Positions 54,268 to 62,402 of a stretch of DNA of 64,000 nt are shown piece by piece; position 1 is the first letter of the stretch; each line of letters begins with the position of its first letter. Location of the stretch: positions 186,001 to 250,000 of the forward strand of contig JADJFV010000001.1 in assembly GCA_016708435.1 (NCBI GenBank). Direction: 5' to 3'. The stretch is from Leptospiraceae bacterium (GTDB lineage Bacteria; Spirochaetota; Leptospiria; Leptospirales; Leptospiraceae). The notes beneath the pieces were generated by a model. The model did not search any database. It was not told the origin of the DNA and was given only the letters and a program-made list of their open reading frames with translations. A program made the position numbers and the translations under genes.

Positions 54268-54879
54268 TTATAATTCAGTCTTGAATCCATATACAACAAA
54301 ATTCGATCCACACGGTGGTGTTGGAGGACAATAGACTCCATAGATTCCTGATCTGTGATGAATTCGTGCAAATACTTTTGATGATTCATTAAACCATGGT
54401 AATGTATAATCCAATTCAAACATTAAATAGTTAAGCCAAGGTCTCGACTGAATATCATCAAATACAATTCTACCGTTGTCATAGCCCTTACGTAAATTTT
54501 CCAATTTTGGATTTTCACTAGCAATAGACTGTCCTTCGCCTAACGCAAAACTAATTGGAGTGCCGAATAGTTTTGGAATCCGAGCAATTCCAACTACTAC
54601 AGCTTCACCATGATTCATCGCTCCAGAATGCTTGGCTAAAATTCCTTCCACTTCAAACTCAAAGATAGAATACTTACGATTAACCTTTCGATTAATTCCT
54701 AAACCTGAAATGTAAGAAGGTTTGTATTTAAAATCCAAATTAAAAGAGATCGGAGCTAAATCTGAATTAACAAAAATTCCACCAAAGCCTAATACACTAT
54801 ATTTAGGTTTTAAAAAAGCTTCCTCTGCAGACAAAGTATAACTAATAATCAGAGAAATAAATAAACCTAGAAATTTCAT
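54268..54879 (-). CDS. Outer-membrane beta-barrel protein, PagL-like candidate
   Basis: The 203-residue protein has a signal peptide (cleavage near LSA, residue 17) and alternating amphipathic strands ending in FKTEL, typical of small outer-membrane barrels. The block RIHHRSGIYG near residue 170 has an H-x-S like the catalytic pair of the lipid A deacylase PagL, but the rest cannot be aligned by eye. Function is therefore open. It lies 29 bases upstream of the split phosphatase gene. Confidence 0.6.
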   Translation of the reverse strand: MKFLGLFISLIISYTLSAEEAFLKPKYSVLGFGGIFVNSDLAPISFNLDFKYKPSYISGLGINRKVNRKYSIFEFEVEGILAKHSGAMNHGEAVVVGIARIPKLFGTPISFALGEGQSIASENPKLENLRKGYDNGRIVFDDIQSRPWLNYLMFELDYTLPWFNESSKVFARIHHRSGIYGVYCPPTPPCGSNFVVYGFKTEL

Positions 54880-55005
54880 AATTAGTTATTGAATTTAAAA
54901 AATAGGCAAATAAAAGAAAGCTGTTTTGCAAATGATTTGTATTTTCCTCAAAAAAAAAATTTGTATTAAAGCTGTAAGAGATTTTACTACCAATAAGAAG
55001 GCAAA

Positions 55006-55848
55006 ATGCAATTCAATCAAAAGAATGGATTTATTTCAAGTTGGGTTTCAGAAGGTTCAGGTAAGAAAATTGTTTTTTTACCTGGTTGGGCGGAGCCTCA
55101 TTCCGTTTGGCAAGAATCATGTCCTAAAAATCTATTCGGCTACGAAAAAATATTTATGAACCTCGGCGGACATTTTCCTTCTGAATTTCCAAAAGATAAA
55201 ACCCATTTGCAGCTAGCGGAATTTTTAGATTCTCACTTCGATATATTGAATAAAATAGCGGCTAATGAAAAGTTAATCCTGATAGGTCATTCGACAGGAG
55301 CATTTGTAAACTGGCAGTATATGAATCATTTTCCCGATAAAGTGGAAAAAAATATTCTTGTAGGATCTTTTCTGGAAGGACCAATTGGTGGAATCGTGAC
55401 TCTCATGGAAAATCTCAGACTTTGGAATCTGACTTTTCTCACTGATTTTGCATTGGGATTTTCTCAGGATTCAAAATCTACTTTTTACGATACAGCATTA
55501 TCTGTTAACCCCGATAGAAAACAAGAATTCTTAAATCGAGCTGATGTAAAAGAATTCTTCCCAACTTTCTTTGAGCAATATAAGAAAATTAAACCTAAAT
55601 CGCTGCGTATTGTGGTTGAAATTCTTGAATCCATTCGTCTTTCCGATATGAATTTACGAGAAGGACTTCCTTTATATTTCATTCACGGAGAAAAAGATCC
55701 TGTCATTTCCATTTCTCGCATAAAACAATTTTGTGAAAACTATAAAACAGCTAAGCTCATAGCTATAGCGGATACAGGTCATTCACCTCATTGGGAAAAT
55801 CCCTCTTTGTTTTGGAGTTACGTGAGAGAAATTTTGGAAAGCAAATAA
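55006..55848 (+). CDS. Alpha/beta-hydrolase, BioH-like
   Basis: The 280-residue protein has the G-x-S-x-G elbow GHSTG (near residue 98), an Asp in HGEKDPVI (near 230) and a His in DTGHSPHWENP (near 256), so the catalytic triad is complete. The N-terminus (IVFLPGWAEPHSVW) resembles BioH-type carboxylesterases. No biotin gene is adjacent, so the physiological substrate is unknown. It is transcribed divergently from the barrel gene and stands alone. Confidence 0.75.
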   Translation: MQFNQKNGFISSWVSEGSGKKIVFLPGWAEPHSVWQESCPKNLFGYEKIFMNLGGHFPSEFPKDKTHLQLAEFLDSHFDILNKIAANEKLILIGHSTGAFVNWQYMNHFPDKVEKNILVGSFLEGPIGGIVTLMENLRLWNLTFLTDFALGFSQDSKSTFYDTALSVNPDRKQEFLNRADVKEFFPTFFEQYKKIKPKSLRIVVEILESIRLSDMNLREGLPLYFIHGEKDPVISISRIKQFCENYKTAKLIAIADTGHSPHWENPSLFWSYVREILESK

Positions 55849-55855
55849 TAAAAAG

Positions 55856-56518
55856 TCATTCTCTTTTCTTTACCATCCAAAATGTCCAGTAAATCATGTT
55901 TAAAAATATTCCCATGAAGATGGTTACGCCCCATGTTCTTGGATGATCAAAGGGATTAATCAGACGATCAGTAATATCATACAGTAAATTAAATGGCTCA
56001 CCTATAATATCCCAACTATTCCAGCGCAAATATCTTCCTAGATAAATTCCAAAACTCCCGACAAATAAGAGGCTAACAGATATTATGCTAATCCATATTT
56101 GACTCAATGATTTAGTAAGTATTTTTTCAATATCCCATAGACTTAAAAAACCAAATACTAATCCAGTCCATGCAAAGGAAAGAATTAAAATCAAATCAAA
56201 CCATTTCGGCATAGAGGATTTTAATCGAAGATGAAATAAATCTGTTAAGATATAAGGTGCATTCGGAAAGAACAAAAGCCAAACCGCTAAGAGGATAATG
56301 ATTGTTACCTTGTATCTTTGAATGCTTGGTTTCAGGATTGTTATACTTGTCACTGCCCAGGGGATAAAGGCGAGAAACAAATTCCAATTTAGAAAAAGAA
56401 AAACTTTTGTATCCGTATATATAAATCTGAAGATTGAAAAGGAAAAACACAAAAGGGATATTGTTCCCATAAATAATGTTTCACTAAACCGATTTCTTTC
56501 TTTTAATAATTTTATCAT
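55856..56518 (-). CDS. DUF1361 integral membrane protein
   Basis: The 220-residue protein has about seven hydrophobic segments and the DUF1361 marks FFPNAPYILTDLFHL (near residue 85) and IYLGRYLRWNSWD (near 160). The family has no known activity. It is 48 bases downstream of dgkA and on the same strand, so it may be co-transcribed. Confidence 0.75.
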   Translation of the reverse strand: MIKLLKERNRFSETLFMGTISLLCFSFSIFRFIYTDTKVFLFLNWNLFLAFIPWAVTSITILKPSIQRYKVTIIILLAVWLLFFPNAPYILTDLFHLRLKSSMPKWFDLILILSFAWTGLVFGFLSLWDIEKILTKSLSQIWISIISVSLLFVGSFGIYLGRYLRWNSWDIIGEPFNLLYDITDRLINPFDHPRTWGVTIFMGIFLNMIYWTFWMVKKRE

Positions 56519-56566
56519 AGCCCAAAGTAAGAATGGATTTGGCTGCTTTGTCTGACAATTATTTTA

Positions 56567-56971
56567 TTATTGGAAAAAAGGCAATGTAATTAGTTTGGGT
56601 ATAAATACAATTAACCCAATGAAGATTGCAGTAATTGCACTAATCAAGACTGCAGCGGCGGATAAGTCTTTTATTTTTTTAATCTGATCATTTTTTTCAG
56701 GAGAAATGAAATCAGCCAAATTCTCGATTGCGGAATTGATCGTCTCAAGCGCAAAAACAAATCCAATCGCAAAGATAATTGCAATCCATTCAACATTTGC
56801 TATTCTTAATACTATTCCCGCAATGATAACACAGAGTGCAGCAACTAAATGAATTCTTGCATTGTGCTCTTCGAGAATTAAAATTTTCAATCCATTCAAA
56901 GCAAAGATAAAACTTTTTAGCCTTTTGATGATGGAGAATTTTTCTTGTTTCATATTCAGTCTAACAGCCAT
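56567..56971 (-). CDS. dgkA: Diacylglycerol kinase
   Basis: The 134-residue membrane protein phosphorylates diacylglycerol (or undecaprenol) with ATP to recycle lipid. The signature ETINSAIENLADFI (the family has E-x-x-N-[ST]-A-[IV]-E) and KIKDLSAAAVL lie near residues 75-110, with three hydrophobic helices. No good ribosome binding site is seen before ATG 56971; ATG 56953 is an alternative. It starts 11 bases after the TPR gene ends. Confidence 0.85.
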   Translation of the reverse strand: MAVRLNMKQEKFSIIKRLKSFIFALNGLKILILEEHNARIHLVAALCVIIAGIVLRIANVEWIAIIFAIGFVFALETINSAIENLADFISPEKNDQIKKIKDLSAAAVLISAITAIFIGLIVFIPKLITLPFFQ

Positions 56972-56982
56972 TTGCCATTCAC

Positions 56983-58335
56983 TTAACCTGGATATTCCGA
57001 CTCTCTTTCATCCCAATTAAAGTAATCCCACCATTCATATTTACATTGCATACATATTTTTTTCGTAGAGCGTAAATAATATACAGTCGAGTTAATTCCA
57101 TCTATCCAATGTTCCAGTCCTGAGACCCTATCTTTGTATTGGATAATATTGATTTTGCGAAATTTACAAATCGGACAAGCATGATTAGAATCAACGTCTT
57201 GTATTGTTTCAGTCGGAGGATCTTCCAAAGAATTTACTTTATTGTAAAAAACTTTCCGAAGTGCGATATCAATGGTAAGATTTTTAGTAATCCCATTATA
57301 ATAATCAATCATAAACTTGGAAGACTCTAAATATTCGAGTCCTAGCCCTTTGAAATAATGAATGCGCGCATTTTTCTGATCTTTCTCTATAAGTTTATCA
57401 ATTTCTTTTAAATAGATGTTTAACTCATGTGTGGCTTTTTCCTTGTCTCCTTGCTTATAATAAATCTTTGTTTTATACAAATAAATCAAAACATTTGGGA
57501 CCAAGTGGTAACTTTTTTCTAAATAAGAAAAAGCTTTGTTATAATCCTGGAGATTGGAATAAACTATCGCCATACGAATACAACTTTCTGATTTTAATAA
57601 ATTCTCAGATGCTTCGTTTATTACATATTCATAATATTGCAAGACAAGTGGATACTGATGCATATCCTCTAAAACATTTCCCGCCTGAAAATAGTATTTT
57701 GCTAATGCAAAGCGATTGTTTTTATGATAGTCCAAAAGATAACGCAAAAGATTGATTAACTCCTTTCGTAAATCTTTAAAGCTAGAAAATATTCTTGTAA
57801 AGTGTCCAAAGAACATTCTCTTCTCATACCAGATTTCATTTTGCGAAATAAAAAGAGTATATAGGACTTCTGTTAACTCTTCGATGGCAACCAAGTAAGT
57901 TTTATTTTTTTCGAGTGCTTTTTTTAACTGTTGATAGGAGCTGGGAAGTTCTCCTTTTTTATGAAGAAATTTTCCATATTCGTATCGCATTTCGGCATCA
58001 GCAGGTTTTCTCTTAAAGAAATCTTCGAACCCATCTTTAGCCATACTGGGAACATGGTCTTTAAAATACAAAGCTCTTCTTCTGAAAAAATCAGGCTCAA
58101 ATCCTTTTGGATAAACGGTTTCTTTCCATTCTTCCCAGGATTCTTCACTCGCATTGCAACTCTCGCAAATTCGCTTTGTTTTCTTTTTGACTAAATTATA
58201 ATTTACAAATTCGTTTTTAGCCTCTAGCGGATAACGCACAGCATTGTAGTATTCAATCCGCACTGACCCAACAGCCTGGCAAGACTTACAGTCTTCTTTC
58301 TTTTTATCTATAAACCAAAGTTTATCTTCTGACAT
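56983..58335 (-). CDS. Cytoplasmic TPR protein with two zinc-binding Cys sets
   Basis: The 450-residue protein (ATG 58335, GAGG 6 bases upstream; the frame opens at 58383) has CxxC pairs near the start (CKSCQ, CESCN) and end (CPICK, CMQCK) that could bind zinc. Between them are about seven TPR units (about 115-385). It has no signal peptide. It is upstream of dgkA (11 bases). The family is unknown; a protein-interaction scaffold is inferred. Confidence 0.7.
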   Translation of the reverse strand: MSEDKLWFIDKKKEDCKSCQAVGSVRIEYYNAVRYPLEAKNEFVNYNLVKKKTKRICESCNASEESWEEWKETVYPKGFEPDFFRRRALYFKDHVPSMAKDGFEDFFKRKPADAEMRYEYGKFLHKKGELPSSYQQLKKALEKNKTYLVAIEELTEVLYTLFISQNEIWYEKRMFFGHFTRIFSSFKDLRKELINLLRYLLDYHKNNRFALAKYYFQAGNVLEDMHQYPLVLQYYEYVINEASENLLKSESCIRMAIVYSNLQDYNKAFSYLEKSYHLVPNVLIYLYKTKIYYKQGDKEKATHELNIYLKEIDKLIEKDQKNARIHYFKGLGLEYLESSKFMIDYYNGITKNLTIDIALRKVFYNKVNSLEDPPTETIQDVDSNHACPICKFRKINIIQYKDRVSGLEHWIDGINSTVYYLRSTKKICMQCKYEWWDYFNWDERESEYPG

Positions 58336-58443
58336 GAAATCCTCAAAGCAGTGTAAAGTAGATAATGTTTCACCTTCAGCCAAGCTATGACCGACTTATC
58401 GCAACTCTCTCATTCAAAATTCATAATTACTCATTCCGCATTC

Positions 58444-60003
58444 CTAATTGATCATTAAATTAATCTCGCGGCAAATCACCGCTATCCGGTATTTCAACTT
58501 CTCTTGCCCAAGTAGATTAAACAAAATCGGAAGTTCCAAACCATGCGCCTTACCGGTAGTAGCCACACGGATTGGCATATAGAGATTTTTTCCTTTTTCG
58601 CCTGTTTCAGCGCCGGTCTTTTCAATTAAGGCTTTGTAGGCGTCGGAGTTAGATGGGTTTTCGGATGCGAGAAGTTTGTGAAATGTCTTTATGACAAGTC
58701 CAGCATTTCCGGCAGTGGCGATCGTTCTTGCGTCTTCGTTTTCAATAACAATATCGTTATTGAAAAATTCAGAGATGTAGTCAGGTGCTTGGGAGAGTCG
58801 ATCCAAGTAGACCCGAATTGATTCTAATAGAGATTGCAGGGTTTCATTATTCGCATTTTTAATTTCTTCTGGAATCCCTTTGTTATCTTTGATAAATGGA
58901 ATTACTTCAGCGCATAATTTTGTTATGTCGGAGTCGCGGATGTATTTATTCGAAAGCCAGTTGAGCTTGGACTTTGGATTGAGTTGGTCTGCGAGTGCGG
59001 ATAATGGCAACGAGTTGAAATCTGTCTTTTCTTTGTCTTCTTCTTTTACTTTTTTAAATACATCAAATAGCGATGGAGACTTAGAGCATCTTTCTACATC
59101 AAATATTTTTTCGAGTTCGCCGTGTGGTAAATATTCCTGTCCACTTTCCGAGGTCCAACCGAGAAGAGCCATATAATTACGAAAGCATTCTGCTGTGTAT
59201 CCCAAGTCTCTGAACGCCAAAATAGAAGTAGCCCCTGCTCGTTTCGAAAGTTTCTTTCCGTCTGCGCCTACGATTTCGGATGCGTGTGCGTATTTCGGAA
59301 GTGGATAGCCAAGTGCTTCGTAAATTAAAACCTGTCTAGGAGTATTCGATAAATGTCCCACGCCTCGGATAACATGTGTTATCTGCATAAGGTGATCGTC
59401 TACCACAACTGCATAGTTGTAAGCAGGAAAACTATCTGATTTTACAATGATAAAATCTCCGATGAGTTTTGTATCAAATTTTACTTTTCCTTGAATGATA
59501 TCGTCTACGATTAAATTTTTTGCAGGTGTGCGAAATCGAACTGAAAATGGAATCTTTTGATCTAGCTTGTCTTGGATTTCTTTTTCTGTCATGCTTGAAC
59601 AGGTTCCATCATAGAGATTAGGAATTCCCATTGCCTCGGATTGCTTTTTCTTGGCTTCAAGTAATTCAGTTGTGCAAAAACAACGATATGCGTGGTTACT
59701 CTTGATTAGCTTCTCTGTGTGCTCTTTGTAAATATCCAAACGCTCGGATTGTTTGTAAGGACCATGCGGACCGCCTACTCCCGGACCTTCATCCCAATTG
59801 AGTCCAAGCCATTCGAGTGACTCTAAAATAATTTTCATCGAAGAGTCAGTAGATCTCTCTTGATCAGTGTCTTCAATGCGAACCAGGAATTTTCCGCCGG
59901 TTGCTTTTGCGTATAGATAATTGAATAGTGCAGTTCTTGCACCGCCTACATGTAAGAAGCCGCTCGGAGATGGAGCGAATCGTGTTCTAATATTTTGGTT
60001 CAT
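58444..60003 (-). CDS. gltX: Glutamyl-tRNA synthetase
   Basis: The 519-residue class I synthetase has FAPSPSGFLHVGGART (HIGH) and KKLSKR (KMSKS), the EDTDQERST block and a zinc-like CFCTTE region. The length is normal for a discriminating or non-discriminating GluRS. One oddity: the common RGEDHLSNT motif reads RGVGHLSNT here. The start overlaps the upstream lipoprotein gene by 4 bases. Confidence 0.95.
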   Translation of the reverse strand: MNQNIRTRFAPSPSGFLHVGGARTALFNYLYAKATGGKFLVRIEDTDQERSTDSSMKIILESLEWLGLNWDEGPGVGGPHGPYKQSERLDIYKEHTEKLIKSNHAYRCFCTTELLEAKKKQSEAMGIPNLYDGTCSSMTEKEIQDKLDQKIPFSVRFRTPAKNLIVDDIIQGKVKFDTKLIGDFIIVKSDSFPAYNYAVVVDDHLMQITHVIRGVGHLSNTPRQVLIYEALGYPLPKYAHASEIVGADGKKLSKRAGATSILAFRDLGYTAECFRNYMALLGWTSESGQEYLPHGELEKIFDVERCSKSPSLFDVFKKVKEEDKEKTDFNSLPLSALADQLNPKSKLNWLSNKYIRDSDITKLCAEVIPFIKDNKGIPEEIKNANNETLQSLLESIRVYLDRLSQAPDYISEFFNNDIVIENEDARTIATAGNAGLVIKTFHKLLASENPSNSDAYKALIEKTGAETGEKGKNLYMPIRVATTGKAHGLELPILFNLLGQEKLKYRIAVICREINLMIN

Positions 60004-60884
60004 TCTACTGTGCTCTCTTTCTTTTTAAAAATAATCAAAGGTAAATCCATTTTATATAAAGTCAGTTGTTTGTTTTTAGCATAAATTAAATTTTCATCTA
60101 CGGGATCTAATTTTTCACCGGGAAAATAATAGATCACAAATTCTTTGTTGTTATAAAGTTTGCTGCCCGAAGGAATGTCTTTAAAGATTTTTTTATAACT
60201 GTAATCTTCGAAGGCATAGATTCTTGAATACTCTAACGTATTTTTATTGGGAGAGAATTCCGAATAAGGGTAATTACGCGCTGGAGTTCCTGACGGATAA
60301 TGCTTCCAACGAATTGCTTCTTGACCATCTTTCATTTCTGACTCTTCCAATTTCCAAAGACCTTCGTCTGGTGTAATTGTATAAATTACTTTTTCATGAA
60401 ACAACTGCTGCGCTTCCATTTTGCGATTAATGAATTTTTCTAACCCGCCAAGCAAATCGGAACTTTGTGAATTACGAATCGAAAAATTTGTGTATTCGAC
60501 TTCTAAATCGCCAGAGTCGTTACTTCTTTTCCCTTCTCCGTATTTTACTTTTTCATAGATTGTGAATTTAGGTGGAGCTTTCTCTGCAAAAAGAGAACTC
60601 ACTTCACCAAGAAATTTATTCGTATAGGAATAAAAATAAATCTCGATTTCCTTGACCTTTACAGTCGGACCTTCACCTGGTCGAATCACTAGGTATTTGT
60701 ATTGTGAGCTAGGTTTTTCAAAAAAATTATTTGAGTTCAAAACCTTCGCTTTTTGGTAATAATCACCTGTAAAAATTTCCAGAAATTTCTTTTTTTCTGC
60801 ATCACTTGTCGCAAAGGTTTTACACGAAATGATTAGAATTGGAAAAAAAAATAGAAAAAAGTGTTTTTTACGATTATGTATCAT
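60000..60884 (-). CDS. Lipoprotein of unknown function
   Basis: The 294-residue protein (ATG 60884; GTG 60914 is in frame) has a signal peptide with lipobox LIISC (Cys21). The mature part is beta-rich with many Lys/Glu and Tyr (YFYSYTNKFLGEV, YEKVKYGEGK) and a C-terminal PLIIFKKKE. No family is recognised. It lies directly upstream of gltX with an overlapping stop/start. Confidence 0.65.
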   Translation of the reverse strand: MIHNRKKHFFLFFFPILIISCKTFATSDAEKKKFLEIFTGDYYQKAKVLNSNNFFEKPSSQYKYLVIRPGEGPTVKVKEIEIYFYSYTNKFLGEVSSLFAEKAPPKFTIYEKVKYGEGKRSNDSGDLEVEYTNFSIRNSQSSDLLGGLEKFINRKMEAQQLFHEKVIYTITPDEGLWKLEESEMKDGQEAIRWKHYPSGTPARNYPYSEFSPNKNTLEYSRIYAFEDYSYKKIFKDIPSGSKLYNNKEFVIYYFPGEKLDPVDENLIYAKNKQLTLYKMDLPLIIFKKKESTVE

Positions 60885-60976
60885 TTGAATCAATAGAATT
60901 AGGGTTTTTTGCACATTCAGACGCTGCTAAAAAGGGGACTTGTATTCGTTTAGCCAGTGTAAAATTGCGAAAATGC

Positions 60977-61005
60977 TTGACAAGCAGAATAGACAGACAT
61001 ACGAA
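60977..61005 (+). promoter_or_regulatory. Possible promoter for the topoisomerase operon
   Basis: A consensus TTGACA (60977-60982) is followed after 17 bases by TACGAA. It lies about 11-40 bases upstream of the ATG at 61017, which has no clear ribosome binding site. Confidence 0.35.
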
Positions 61006-61016
61006 CGCAAAAAAAG

Positions 61017-62402
61017 ATGAAAAATAATACACAAGAAACGACCCGACCAGATTTTCCAAAAGTGCTGTTCGAAGACCAGGTAAATGATGACCAGAGAAAG
61101 TATTCTCGGTATGTTTGTGACTCCCGTGCCATTCCACACGAGATTGATGGACTGAAACCGGTGCAAAGACGAATTCTATGGGCGATGTGGAATTCCGATG
61201 CCAGAAATAGACATACTAAAACAGTAAAAGTTGCCGGCTTGGCGATGGGATACCATCCGCATGGGGACAAGTCTATTCAAGACGCTCTCTCAGCTATGGC
61301 GCAAGATTTTACTTTTGCCAATAATATTCCTCTCGTTCATGGAGAAGGAACCTTTGGGGACGTGCTAGATCCAAATGCGATCGCATCTCCGCGTTATACA
61401 GAAGTCAAACTTTCTGATTTTGCAAAGGACTTAGGTTTTTTTGAAGGACTTGCTGATATTGATTATGTAAAAAATTACGATGAGACAGAAGATGAGCCAA
61501 TCCATTTCGTAGGAAAAGTTCCAATTGTTCTTCTAAATCAAATCCAAGGAATTGCGACGGGGTTTAGATGCTTTATCCCCGCTCATAAACTTTCTGATAT
61601 TGTTGAATCTCAAATTGCTTATTTAAAAACAGGCAAACCAAAAAAAATTAAACCTTGGTATAAAGGTTATGGCGGCGAAGTTCGAGTAGCCACCAACGAG
61701 AATGGATCTGAAATCATGTATACAACATTCGGATTCAAATGGGAAGGGGAAAGTCTCTTCTTAACTCATGCTCCTCAAACTTGGAATCGTGACAAAGTAG
61801 TTGCTCTTTTAGAAGACATGATAGAGAAAAAGGATAATTGGTTAAAAGACTACATCGATTCTTCCAGCCAAACTTTTAAAATAGAACTCGTTTATAAAAA
61901 AGGCGAAAAGCCAACAGAAAAAGATATCAAAGCTTTATTTAACAAAGAAAATCTTGATACTCTTTCGTTTAACGTTATTACACATGAAGGAAGATTAAAA
62001 AATCACAAGCAAGAAGAAATCATTAAACGATTTTGTGATTTTCGCAAAACACATCTCATCCGCAGATTCAAAAGACTTGCAGGATTAGAGCAAGAAAAGA
62101 TTGATAGAAACTCTGAATTAATTCGTTTCATCAATGAGAAGTGGAATCAGAAAGTGGTAACAATCAAATCAAAGCAAGACTTCGAAAATCAATTGAAGAA
62201 TGCGAAGTTCAAATACTTCGAATGGTTAGCCTCCATTCCAGTTTATAGAATGACTTTAGAAGAAGCAAGAAAATGTCAAGATGCAATCAATGAGGCTAAG
62301 ATTAAGTTTGCGGAGTTCACTGCATTGTCAAAGCAAGATGCAAAGCTGACTGCATTTATGATCGATGAATTGACCGAACTGAAAAACAAGTGGGATAAAT
62401 AA
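61017..62402 (+). CDS. Type IIA topoisomerase A subunit (short, no C-terminal domain)
   Basis: The 461-residue protein cuts and rejoins DNA through Tyr127 in ASPRYTEVKL. Other A-subunit blocks are DGLKPVQRRILWAMW and GYHPHGDKSI, and the coiled-coil gate forms its C-terminal part. It lacks the beta-pinwheel C-terminal domain found in GyrA, so it is about half the usual length and more like minimal topoisomerase IV or phage-type subunits. It overlaps the B subunit gene by 1 base. Which of the two (gyrase or topo IV) it serves cannot be told. Confidence 0.85.
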   Translation: MKNNTQETTRPDFPKVLFEDQVNDDQRKYSRYVCDSRAIPHEIDGLKPVQRRILWAMWNSDARNRHTKTVKVAGLAMGYHPHGDKSIQDALSAMAQDFTFANNIPLVHGEGTFGDVLDPNAIASPRYTEVKLSDFAKDLGFFEGLADIDYVKNYDETEDEPIHFVGKVPIVLLNQIQGIATGFRCFIPAHKLSDIVESQIAYLKTGKPKKIKPWYKGYGGEVRVATNENGSEIMYTTFGFKWEGESLFLTHAPQTWNRDKVVALLEDMIEKKDNWLKDYIDSSSQTFKIELVYKKGEKPTEKDIKALFNKENLDTLSFNVITHEGRLKNHKQEEIIKRFCDFRKTHLIRRFKRLAGLEQEKIDRNSELIRFINEKWNQKVVTIKSKQDFENQLKNAKFKYFEWLASIPVYRMTLEEARKCQDAINEAKIKFAEFTALSKQDAKLTAFMIDELTELKNKWDK

